Below, one piece after another: positions 1 to 5,764 of a stretch of 9,905 nucleotides of DNA (positions are counted from its first letter, which is position 1; each line of letters begins with the position of its first letter). The DNA comes from JBBIJH01 sp037446075 (GTDB lineage Bacteria > Bacteroidota > Ignavibacteria > UBA10030 > JAHEZR01). The stretch covers positions 1 through 9,905 of the forward strand of contig JBBIJH010000093.1 in the NCBI GenBank assembly GCA_037446075.1, read 5' to 3'. A model generated the notes under the pieces. That model was not told the origin of the DNA. It did no database searches and saw only the letters and a program-made list of their open reading frames with translations. The position numbers and the translations under genes are program-made.

Positions 1-350
1 TGAGTCGGATTGAAGAGGGAGGGTTTGAAATTGTCCAGATGAAGATGATCCACCTCAGCAAGGAAGAGGCCGGAGAGTTCTACGCCGTTCACCGGGGCAA
101 GGCCTTTTATGAAGATCTTCTGAAGTTCATGAGTTCGGGTCCGTGCATCCCTCTTGTTCTTGAGAAGTCGGATGCGGTGAATGCGTTTCGGGAACTCATC
201 GGGGCAACGGACCCTGCGCAAGCCGCACCAGGAACCATCCGGCGGGATTTTGCAGATAGCAAGCAAGAAAATATCGTCCACGGTTCTGACTCGGACGAGA
301 CAGCGCAGTTTGAGATCGGGTTCTTCTTCCCAGATGAAAGACCCTCCTAA
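1..350 (+). CDS. ndk: Nucleoside diphosphate kinase, 3' part (5' end outside window)
   Basis: This is the C-terminal part (115 residues, read in frame from base 3) of nucleoside diphosphate kinase, a cytosolic enzyme that moves the gamma-phosphate from ATP to other (d)NDPs through a phosphohistidine. The block NIVHGSDS near the C-terminus carries the active-site histidine, and the surrounding ENIVHGSDSDETAQFEI is the family signature. Upstream, the segments KEEAGEFYAVHRGKAFYEDL and LVLEKSDAVNAFRELIGATDP match the usual Ndk fold, including the loop before GTIRRDF. Ndk is usually about 140 residues, so only some 25 N-terminal residues are missing. An internal ATG at 39 could be mistaken for the start, but the family-like sequence EEGGFEIVQ continues upstream of it. 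Identification is very secure. Confidence 0.96.
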   Translation, partial: SRIEEGGFEIVQMKMIHLSKEEAGEFYAVHRGKAFYEDLLKFMSSGPCIPLVLEKSDAVNAFRELIGATDPAQAAPGTIRRDFADSKQENIVHGSDSDETAQFEIGFFFPDERPS

Positions 351-389
351 GCACTCGAGTGAAACTGGACACTCGTGGAAAATGAAAAA

Positions 390-418
390 TTGACAATCAA
401 GCCATTTTTGGTTAAATT
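390..418 (+). promoter_or_regulatory. Candidate sigma-70 promoter for the GAF/degenerate-GGDEF gene
   Basis: A perfect -35 hexamer TTGACA (390-395) is followed after 17 bases by TAAATT (413-418), a 4 of 6 match to TATAAT, within an AT-rich stretch of the 97-base gap after ndk. The start codon of the next gene lies 30 bases downstream. An alternative -10, TATAAC (418-423), would need a 22-base spacer and is less likely. Seen by eye only; not experimentally supported. Confidence 0.45.
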
Positions 419-447
419 ATAACGTTCTCGAAGGGGGCCACTTTCCA

Positions 448-2379
448 TTGAAAACCTTAGGTCTCTTGACCGTTGAGGTGAAAGGGCTTTTCTCAGTCCT
501 CTTTCAGCGGTACTCCCCTCTCGATATTGCTGTAAGTGTTGTCGGGCTAATCATGTTGGCCCTTTCCCTGCTCGTTGATCTCGTCGTCGTCAAGATCATT
601 GGGTTCATCCTGTTTGTAGGAAGTCTCGCATACATCTATTTTTCGCGGAGAGGGAAAGAGATAGACCAACTCAGCCCTCCCCATCTCCAAGCCAACTCCA
701 CAGTTCTGGAAAAGCAGCCGATGTCAAAGAAAATCGTTTTTGACGACCTTCATGCGACAAGGGTCGTTCAGTACGAAGGGGATGCAGCACCGGCAGAGCC
801 AGTGGTTCCACAGGAGCAATCCACTCTTGTCAACCCGGCAGCACCAAAGCGAGAATTGACCGACTTCAATGTCCGCGACTTTTTCGATCTCGACACGGAT
901 GCATTTACCCGGGAAAGCGAGCCGAGGGCGGAATTCGATTTCCTTCTTTCGAAAGTGCTTGCCGTCGTTAAAGAAGTCCTCTTTGCGCACACGGTGGCGC
1001 TGTTCTGGGCAAACCGGGAGAAGCAACAGATGGTACTCGAAGCGAAGGTGACTTCGAGCAATTGCTTCATGGCAGGGCGTCGGTTTCCGATCGAGTCTGA
1101 TGTGGTCAGCCAGGTCGCAAGGACTGGAAAACCTGAGGTCATCACCCAGGTAAACCCGATCTCCGAACGCGACCTCCTCCGGTATTACGACGATGTCGAT
1201 TTTGTGAAGTCGTTCATCGGGGCACCGGTCTACTTTAATCAGAACATTGTGGCGGTGCTTGCTGCGGACAGCCGCGTGGAGGACGCCTATGGGGCGGAGA
1301 CGGTCTCTCTGATGGGGGAGTTCACCAAGTTGATCTCGGCGCTGATTAAAACTTACACGGATAAGTACGACCTTCTTGTGGATTCTGAAGTCCTTCGTGC
1401 TGTCAAGCGGATGGAAGATACCCACAGACAGGATTTCAGCCTTCCGACAGTGGTGGATTCTCTCGTGACAGAAGTGTCGCGGCTGATCGCTTGGGATTTT
1501 ATCTCTGTCGTTCTCTTCGAACACGAAAGCCAGTCTTGGCTCGTCCAAAAGGTTTTGAAACGTGGCGAGGGTTCGTATCTGAATGGCCACGAGAAGATCG
1601 ACCTTGAGAAAAGTCTTGCGGGATCATGTATAAAGGGAAATCTTCCTCGGTCGATCGGAGATATCTCGACGGTGCCGGAGCCAAGATATTTCCGGGGGGA
1701 GAATATCACTGTCGGCGGCTCATTCCTTGCACTCCCCATCTCCTCTGCTGGGAAATGCTATGGGGCGCTGATAGTCGAAAGTGAGCATAAGGAAAATTAC
1801 TCCAGTCGAGATCTTGTAATCTTGGAACACCTGATCCGTGTAGCCGCTGCCTCGATCGAAATCCTGAGCCTGCAGGACGTGGTGAAAGAGTATGTGATTC
1901 TTGATGAGATCACCGGGACGTACACCCGGAAGCATCTGCTTCAAAGGATTGAAGAGGAACTTCAGCGTGCGGACGACTTCGGGACGGACCTTTCGCTCGC
2001 GCTGTTCTCCATCGATGGGAAGGAAGACCTTCTTAATCGGTATGGGAATGAGGGTTTCAATTCTATCCTTTACGCACTCGGAAAGATCTTTCAGAAGAGC
2101 ATTCGATCGTACGATGTGCTGGGTCGACTCGACAATCATCGCTTCGGGGTTCTTTTGTTGAACACGCCGGCGAATGATGCCTATTTGTGGGCGGAGAAGA
2201 TCCGGAAGACGATTGCCAGTCATATCCTCAGTTTTCAGGACAAGAGTTTCTCGGTGACCGTGAGTGCAGGAGTCTGTGGAGCGTTGGAAGGGACCACGAA
2301 GGACGACCTCTTGAAAAACGCACAGCAGGTCTTGCAGAAAGCCTCGGAGAGTGGCGGTAACCTTGTTCGAGTTTTTTAG
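448..2379 (+). CDS. Membrane-anchored GAF-GAF protein with degenerate GGDEF domain
   Basis: The 643-residue product starts at TTG 448, supported by the purine-rich RBS AAGGGGG at 431-437, ten bases upstream. Residues about 24-43 and 47-66 form two hydrophobic membrane helices. A low-complexity linker (about 70-160) follows, then two GAF-like sensor domains (about 165-305 and 330-475), and a C-terminal GGDEF-type domain (about 484-643) opened by LDEITGTYTRKHLL, the counterpart of the usual D-x-LTGLYNRR. The catalytic loop is altered: where GRYGGDEF is expected there is GRLDNHRF (559-566). In an ungapped alignment to PleD the metal-binding Asp corresponds to Ser521 and the substrate Asn to Leu529. 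The inhibitory-site RxxD motif is kept (Arg553, Asp556) at the normal distance. It is therefore probably not a diguanylate cyclase. A c-di-GMP-binding or purely signal-coupling role is an inference. Domain assignment is confident; ligand and output are unknown. Confidence 0.88.
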   Translation: MKTLGLLTVEVKGLFSVLFQRYSPLDIAVSVVGLIMLALSLLVDLVVVKIIGFILFVGSLAYIYFSRRGKEIDQLSPPHLQANSTVLEKQPMSKKIVFDDLHATRVVQYEGDAAPAEPVVPQEQSTLVNPAAPKRELTDFNVRDFFDLDTDAFTRESEPRAEFDFLLSKVLAVVKEVLFAHTVALFWANREKQQMVLEAKVTSSNCFMAGRRFPIESDVVSQVARTGKPEVITQVNPISERDLLRYYDDVDFVKSFIGAPVYFNQNIVAVLAADSRVEDAYGAETVSLMGEFTKLISALIKTYTDKYDLLVDSEVLRAVKRMEDTHRQDFSLPTVVDSLVTEVSRLIAWDFISVVLFEHESQSWLVQKVLKRGEGSYLNGHEKIDLEKSLAGSCIKGNLPRSIGDISTVPEPRYFRGENITVGGSFLALPISSAGKCYGALIVESEHKENYSSRDLVILEHLIRVAAASIEILSLQDVVKEYVILDEITGTYTRKHLLQRIEEELQRADDFGTDLSLALFSIDGKEDLLNRYGNEGFNSILYALGKIFQKSIRSYDVLGRLDNHRFGVLLLNTPANDAYLWAEKIRKTIASHILSFQDKSFSVTVSAGVCGALEGTTKDDLLKNAQQVLQKASESGGNLVRVF

Positions 2380-2403
2380 TCTAAAGACAATAGGAATCTA
2401 AGT

Positions 2404-2601
2404 ATGGGGAAGGCAACTACGTTCGCAGAGAAAGCGGCAAAGGCAACAATGGAACGCGGCATCAAATGCCCGAAGTGTCATACCGTCCTGACTCCGATCT
2501 TGCTGGTAACTTCGGAGCGTTCTCCACACTCCGAGTCTTGGAGGTTTCGCCACCGCCGCGTCCAAGTCTGTAAGTGTAACGAGAAGCAAGTCTACGCTTG
2601 A
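2404..2601 (+). CDS. Small protein with CxxC and CxC cysteine pairs (putative zinc-binding)
   Basis: A 65-residue basic protein begins at ATG 2404, 24 bases after the preceding stop, with a weak RBS (AGGA, 2392-2395). It contains KCPKC (Cys22, Cys25) and, 30 residues later, VCKCN (Cys56, Cys58), spacing that could form a zinc ribbon-like site. The N-terminal 20 residues are Ala/Lys-rich and look helical; the middle has several Arg and Ser residues. There is no signal peptide or membrane segment. I do not recognise the family. The cysteine pattern and tight placement between the GGDEF-type gene and deoB suggest a real gene, perhaps co-transcribed with one or both. Function is unknown; nucleic-acid or metal binding is only an inference from composition. 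Confidence 0.6.
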   Translation: MGKATTFAEKAAKATMERGIKCPKCHTVLTPILLVTSERSPHSESWRFRHRRVQVCKCNEKQVYA

Positions 2602-2631
2602 GCGTCGGTTTCAAGCATCTTCCGAACCTCC

Positions 2632-3840
2632 GTGGCATTGACTCCATCCTATGGAAATAAAGGTAAAGTGCTGTTTATTGTTCTCGACGGTGTTGGAATC
2701 GGCGAGCTGCCGGACGCTGATCTGTACGGCGACGCCGGGAGCAACACGATCGTGAATGTGGCGGCAGCGGTCGGTGGCCTGAAGCTGCCCACGCTCCAGT
2801 CCTTAGGTCTGGGAAACATTTCAGACATTGAAGGCGTTACAGCCGCGCTGGAGCCAAAGGGATGCTTCGGAAGATTGGCTGAACTCTCCCGCGGGAAAGA
2901 TAGCACAACTGGCCACTGGGAGCTTTGCGGTCTCGTGACGACGAAGCCGTTTCCGACTTATCCGAACGGATTCCCCTCTTCATTGATCGAGACGTTTCTT
3001 CAACACACAGGCTGCAAAGGGATTTTGGGAAACAAAGCGGCCTCGGGCACGACCATCATTCAAGAGTTGGGAGATGAGCATCGAAGGACAGGCTACCCTA
3101 TTGTCTATACTTCTGCCGATTCCGTCTTTCAGATTGCAGCGCATGAACAGGTCATTCCTCCGGCGAGGCTCTATGAGATCTGTCAGAAAACCAGGAACGA
3201 GGTGTGTGTTGGTGAACATGCCGTCGGAAGGGTGATCGCTCGACCCTTCGTTGGCAAGAAGTCCGGGGAATACAAGCGAACGCCGAATAGAAGAGATTTT
3301 ACACTTGAACCCCCTTCCCTGACTCTACTGGACCTGCTAATGGAAAACGAGATTCCGACAGTGGGAATCGGCAAGATCGACGACCTCTTTGCTGGCCGGG
3401 GACTGATGGTGAAGATTCATACGAAGTCCAATCAAGAAGGGATCGATCGAACAGTGGAGGAATCCCGGAGTCGTCGGTTCGGATTGATCATGACAAACCT
3501 CGTGGACTTCGACATGCTCTATGGCCATCGAAACGACCCAAGGGGTTTTGCAGAAGCCCTCGAGCACTTCGATACACAACTCGACCGAATCATCCAGACG
3601 CTCAATGGGGATGACCTCCTCCTGATTACATCCGATCACGGAAATGATCCAACGACGCCGAGCACAGATCATTCACGAGAGTATGTGCCGATCTTGGCTT
3701 ACTCAAAGTCAGGGAAGGCGGGAGTTAACTTGGGTGTCAGGAACAGCTTTGCCGATGCTGGCAAGACCGTAGGCGAGTATTTTAGGCTGAATTCCGAAGA
3801 GTCGCTTTCAGGGGAAAGCTTCTTAACGATGGTGTTCTGA
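2632..3840 (+). CDS. deoB: Phosphopentomutase
   Basis: DeoB is a cytosolic, metal-dependent enzyme of the alkaline phosphatase superfamily that interconverts (deoxy)ribose 1-phosphate and 5-phosphate, linking nucleoside phosphorolysis to the pentose phosphate pool or to DeoC. Visible signatures: the N-terminal metal Asp in FIVLDGVGIGELPDA (Asp19), the nucleophile loop GKDSTTGHWE (88-97), SADSVFQIAAHE, the metal-site pair around DFDMLYGHRNDPRG, and the C-terminal ITSDHGNDPT and TDHSREYVPIL blocks. Length (402 residues) fits the family. By analogy with the NSEVGH loop of the related iPGM enzymes, the nucleophile position is Ser91, where many homologues have Thr. The start is uncertain: GTG 2632 is used here, but TTG 2638 or GTG 2668 (preceded by AAAGG) are possible, and none has a convincing RBS. 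The next genes encode microcompartment vertex proteins. Confidence 0.95.
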   Translation: MALTPSYGNKGKVLFIVLDGVGIGELPDADLYGDAGSNTIVNVAAAVGGLKLPTLQSLGLGNISDIEGVTAALEPKGCFGRLAELSRGKDSTTGHWELCGLVTTKPFPTYPNGFPSSLIETFLQHTGCKGILGNKAASGTTIIQELGDEHRRTGYPIVYTSADSVFQIAAHEQVIPPARLYEICQKTRNEVCVGEHAVGRVIARPFVGKKSGEYKRTPNRRDFTLEPPSLTLLDLLMENEIPTVGIGKIDDLFAGRGLMVKIHTKSNQEGIDRTVEESRSRRFGLIMTNLVDFDMLYGHRNDPRGFAEALEHFDTQLDRIIQTLNGDDLLLITSDHGNDPTTPSTDHSREYVPILAYSKSGKAGVNLGVRNSFADAGKTVGEYFRLNSEESLSGESFLTMVF

Positions 3841-3860
3841 TTGTCCGGGGAGTTCAGAAC
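3834..3860 (+). other. Perfect 7-bp inverted repeat across the deoB stop codon
   Basis: GTTCTGA (3834-3840, containing the deoB stop TGA) and TCAGAAC (3854-3860) are perfect reverse complements separated by a 13-base loop. No U-run follows, so it does not look like an intrinsic terminator. It could be an RNA-processing or 3'-end stabilising hairpin between deoB and the shell genes, or chance. Confidence 0.35.
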
Positions 3861-3910
3861 TGAGGAGCAGGCGAACCGGAACCGAAGCGCTACAAATGAG
3901 GTAAGAGAGA

Positions 3911-3926
3911 GGAGGAAAGAAACTTG
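3911..3926 (+). promoter_or_regulatory. Strong RBS fixing a TTG start
   Basis: GGAGG at 3911-3915, eight bases before TTG 3924, is the strongest Shine-Dalgarno sequence in the window. It decides the start of the first EutN-type gene, whose encoded N-terminus (FLGKVVGTVWATRKDE) then lines up residue for residue with that of its downstream paralogue. Confidence 0.7.
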
Positions 3927-4193
3927 TTCCTGGGCAAAGTTGTTGGGACAGTGTGGGCGACGCGCAAGGACGAGCAGCTCGTGGGGATGAAGTCCCAAAT
4001 CGTAAAGCATGTCGATCTCGATTACAAACTGAAAGACACATTTGTTGTGGCTGTTGACACGGTTCAGGCTGGGGTCGGTGACGTTGTGCTTGTGGCGACC
4101 GGCAGCTCTGCACGCCAAACGGCTCTGACGAAGAATAAACCAGTCGACGCAGTGATCATGGCAGTTGTGGACAAGCTGGATGTGGCAGACTAA
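3924..4193 (+). CDS. EutN/CcmL-family microcompartment vertex protein (first copy)
   Basis: This 89-residue protein belongs to the EutN/CcmL/PduN family (BMC-P), whose members form pentamers that cap the vertices of bacterial microcompartment shells such as carboxysomes and metabolosomes. The family pattern is clear: KVVGTVWATRKDEQLVG at the N-terminus (a beta strand plus the 'vertex' loop), VAVDTVQAGVGDVVLVATGSSARQT in the middle (the GSSAR turn is diagnostic), and VDAVIMAVVDKLDV at the C-terminus. It starts at TTG 3924 behind a strong GGAGG. The neighbours are deoB upstream and a paralogue 83 bases downstream; no hexameric shell protein, encapsulated aldehyde dehydrogenase or signature enzyme is within the window, so this is a satellite-type arrangement. 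The cargo and compartment type cannot be told from this gene alone. Confidence 0.93.
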   Translation: MFLGKVVGTVWATRKDEQLVGMKSQIVKHVDLDYKLKDTFVVAVDTVQAGVGDVVLVATGSSARQTALTKNKPVDAVIMAVVDKLDVAD

Positions 4194-4201
4194 TCAAGGG
4201 G

Positions 4202-4275
4202 GATCTGGGATGTGGGATGCAAAATGTGGGTGAATCATGAGGCTCATCTCACATATCTCACATCAGATCTCACAC
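4202..4275 (+). repeat. Imperfect hairpin of 7-base units filling the spacer between the two shell genes
   Basis: The spacer folds as a multi-segment inverted repeat. Its arms are GATCT 4202-4206 with AGATC 4265-4269, ATGTGGG 4210-4216 with CTCACAT 4257-4263, ATGTGGG 4224-4230 with CTCACAT 4248-4254, and ATGA 4237-4240 with TCAT 4244-4247 around a 3-base loop. The left arm reads as degenerate 7-base units (GGATCTG, GGATGTG, GGATGCA, AAATGTG). In the + strand RNA each ATGTGGG/CTCACAT pair contains one G-U wobble, so it would pair fully; in the opposite strand this would be an A-C mismatch. The right arm ends two bases before the downstream start codon. It may be a dispersed intergenic palindrome or a translation-control element. 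Confidence 0.7.
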
Positions 4276-4276
4276 T

Positions 4277-4600
4277 ATGTATTTCGCAAAGGTTATCGGT
4301 ACAGTTTGGGCGACGCGGAAGGATGAGAACCTGCACGGGTTCAAGCTTCAGTTCATCCAGCCCCTGAATCGGAATCGTGAAAAGGTCGGCGATCCGATTG
4401 TTGCAGTCGACACAGTGGGGGCTGGGCCTGGAGAAACAGTCTTCTACATTACGGCCAGAGAAGCAGTGATCCCTTTGCCCGTGGAGATGGCGCCTGTCGA
4501 TGCAAGCATTGTGGGGATTGTAGATCGGATCGATGTGGAACCTGCAAAGTATGGGGAGATGGTGAATCCAATATCACTTGGTAGCGAGGAGGCTAGGTAA
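4277..4600 (+). CDS. EutN/CcmL-family microcompartment vertex protein (second copy)
   Basis: A 107-residue paralogue of the preceding gene, again of the pentameric shell vertex family (BMC-P). The N-terminal block KVIGTVWATRKDENLHG and the middle block IVAVDTVGAGPGETV align directly with the first copy, and VDASIVGIVDRIDV closes the core. Differences: the GSSAR turn is replaced by TAREAVIP, and there is an extension of about 18 residues after the core, absent from the first copy. The start ATG 4277 has no visible Shine-Dalgarno sequence; the hairpin described at 4202-4275 abuts it, so translation may depend on that structure or on read-through from the first copy. Two different pentamers can occupy different vertices or mix in one shell; whether both belong to the same compartment is an inference. 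Family assignment is secure. Confidence 0.93.
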   Translation: MYFAKVIGTVWATRKDENLHGFKLQFIQPLNRNREKVGDPIVAVDTVGAGPGETVFYITAREAVIPLPVEMAPVDASIVGIVDRIDVEPAKYGEMVNPISLGSEEAR

Positions 4601-4607
4601 GAAAGAG

Positions 4608-4781
4608 ATGATTCTGAAAGAGGCGCCCGATGATTGGAACGAACACGATATCTTTGAGGGTAAGGAGCCGACACAATCTTCGTTTCGATATCAACATACA
4701 GAGCATGGATCATTACTTTTTCGCAGCATCCTGCGTCGCGAGGGAGGTCCGAGCTTTTGCGCGGAGAAAAAAGAGGACTGA
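4608..4781 (+). CDS. Doubtful 57-residue ORF
   Basis: An open frame starting at ATG 4608, seven bases after the preceding stop, encodes a hydrophilic, charged peptide beginning MILKEAPDDWNEHDIFEGKE. GAGGAGG at 4586-4592 is too far upstream (15 bases) to be an ideal RBS; AAGAAAGAG directly before the ATG is weak. There is no recognised domain, signal peptide or membrane segment. The codon choice is not clearly different from a random open frame. It may be a small accessory protein of the vertex genes, a remnant, or not a gene. Confidence 0.2.
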   Translation: MILKEAPDDWNEHDIFEGKEPTQSSFRYQHTEHGSLLFRSILRREGGPSFCAEKKED

Positions 4782-4826
4782 ACGAGCCATGGTGAATGAG
4801 TTCCTGATAAACGTGCACCGGGTAGC

Positions 4827-4857
4827 TTGACGCTTTAGTGGGACGTGATCTTAGATT
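4827..4857 (+). promoter_or_regulatory. Possible rpoD promoter
   Basis: TTGACG (4827-4832, 5 of 6 to the -35 consensus) is followed after 18-19 bases by TTAGAT/TAGATT (4851-4857), a weak -10. The rpoD start codon lies about 34 bases downstream. This is the best match in the gap before rpoD, but the -10 is poor and the spacer is slightly long. Confidence 0.3.
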
Positions 4858-4890
4858 AAAATCTTGATTCTTTTTGGGGCGAACACAGAG

Positions 4891-5748
4891 ATGGTAAAAA
4901 TCAGCAAACAATATACGAACCGCGAAAGCCAGTCGTTAGACAAGTATCTCCAAGAGATCGGCAAGGTCGAGCTATTATCTCCAGAGGAGGAGATCGATCT
5001 TGCTCGAAGAATCAAAAAAGGAGATCAGAAGGCACTCGAAAAGCTCACGAAGGCGAATCTTCGCTTCGTTGTCAGCGTGGCAAAGCAATATCAGAACCAG
5101 GGACTTTCTCTCGGTGATCTCATCAACGAGGGGAATCTGGGGCTGATCAAAGCCGCCAAGCGTTTCGATGAGACGCGTGGATTCAAATTCATCTCGTACG
5201 CGGTGTGGTGGATTCGGCAGTCGATCCTCCAAGCGTTGGCAGAGCAATCGCGAATTGTTCGGCTGCCATTGAACCGTGTCGGAGCGCTGAACAAAATCGG
5301 GAAAGCATTCAGCACACTTGAGCAGGAGTTTGAGCGAGAACCAAGCCCGAGTGAACTTGCTGAGGAGCTTGACATGTCCCTGTTCGAGGTGGCGGATACT
5401 CTGAAAATCTCCGGTCGTCATCTCTCCATGGATGCTCCTTTTGCTCAAGGGGAGGACAACCGTCTTCTCGACGTAATCCAGGACGAGCGAACGCCATTGC
5501 CCGACCACGAGCTGATGAAAGAGTCTCTCAGCCGAGAGGTCGAACGGGCGCTCTCGACACTTAGCGATCGAGAGGCAGAGGTCATTCGTCTGTACTTCGG
5601 ACTGGGTCGAGAGCATTCTTTGACTCTCGAAGAGATCGGTGAGAGGTTCAACCTGACTCGCGAGCGGGTCCGGCAGATTAAAGAGAAAGCGATCCGACGG
5701 CTGCGACATGCGTCTCGGAGTAAGGCGCTGCGATCGTATCTGGGGTAA
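4891..5748 (+). CDS. rpoD: Primary RNA polymerase sigma factor (sigma-70/RpoD type, no region 1.1)
   Basis: This 285-residue protein is a group 1-like sigma-70 factor that directs RNA polymerase to housekeeping promoters. Domains in order: region 1.2 (about 12-45, SQSLDKYLQEIGKVELLSPEEE), region 2 (about 50-120) with core-binding and -10 recognition/melting motifs GDLINEGNLGLIKAAKRFD and FISYAVWWIRQSI, region 3 (about 125-205), and region 4 (about 215-280) with the -35-binding helix-turn-helix TLEEIGERFNLTRERVRQIKEKAIRRLR. Region 1.1 and the non-conserved insert are absent, as is usual in Bacteroidota/Chlorobiota/Ignavibacteria. The start ATG 4891 places MVKISKQYTNRESQ at the N-terminus, as in relatives of this group; a TTG at 4864 would add nine unsupported residues. 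The RBS is weak (GAG next to ATG). The DUF4258 gene begins 16 bases after the stop. Confidence 0.95.
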   Translation: MVKISKQYTNRESQSLDKYLQEIGKVELLSPEEEIDLARRIKKGDQKALEKLTKANLRFVVSVAKQYQNQGLSLGDLINEGNLGLIKAAKRFDETRGFKFISYAVWWIRQSILQALAEQSRIVRLPLNRVGALNKIGKAFSTLEQEFEREPSPSELAEELDMSLFEVADTLKISGRHLSMDAPFAQGEDNRLLDVIQDERTPLPDHELMKESLSREVERALSTLSDREAEVIRLYFGLGREHSLTLEEIGERFNLTRERVRQIKEKAIRRLRHASRSKALRSYLG

Positions 5749-5764
5749 AAGTTGACATCCGTGG

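Larger units (their letters stand above)
4601..4890 (+). other. 290-base gap upstream of rpoD with no recognised gene
   Basis: Between the second vertex gene and rpoD I recognise no gene or RNA. Two overlapping short + frames (from 4608 and from 4630) and a long minus-strand open frame run through it, none with a familiar motif. The last 60 bases hold a possible rpoD promoter and a small inverted repeat AGATT-aa-AATCT (4853-4864). A decayed gene or a long 5' leader for rpoD would both fit. Confidence 0.5.

Noticed and set aside
352..378. Palindrome CACTCGAGTG and hairpin CGAGTG/CACTCG just after ndk as a terminator
   Set aside because: The stem is only six base pairs and the following bases are A-rich in the + strand, with no U-run, so an intrinsic terminator is not supported.
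724..1590. A 288-codon open frame on the minus strand within the GAF/GGDEF gene
   Set aside because: It lies opposite a gene with clear membrane helices and GAF-type domains; its translation is rich in Arg, His and Cys with no recognisable domain, which is typical of an antisense shadow.
4864..4890. TTG 4864 as the rpoD start
   Set aside because: The nine extra residues do not resemble the N-terminus of related short sigma factors, and ATG 4891 gives the expected MVKISKQYTNRES start.
4444..4911. A 155-codon minus-strand open frame spanning the end of the second vertex gene and the gap before rpoD
   Set aside because: It overlaps secure + strand coding sequence at both ends, shows no family motif, and has no visible RBS or promoter on its strand.
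5752..5757. Perfect TTGACA just after rpoD as a promoter for the DUF4258 gene
   Set aside because: No -10-like hexamer is found 16-19 bases downstream; the region there is already coding sequence of the DUF4258 gene.
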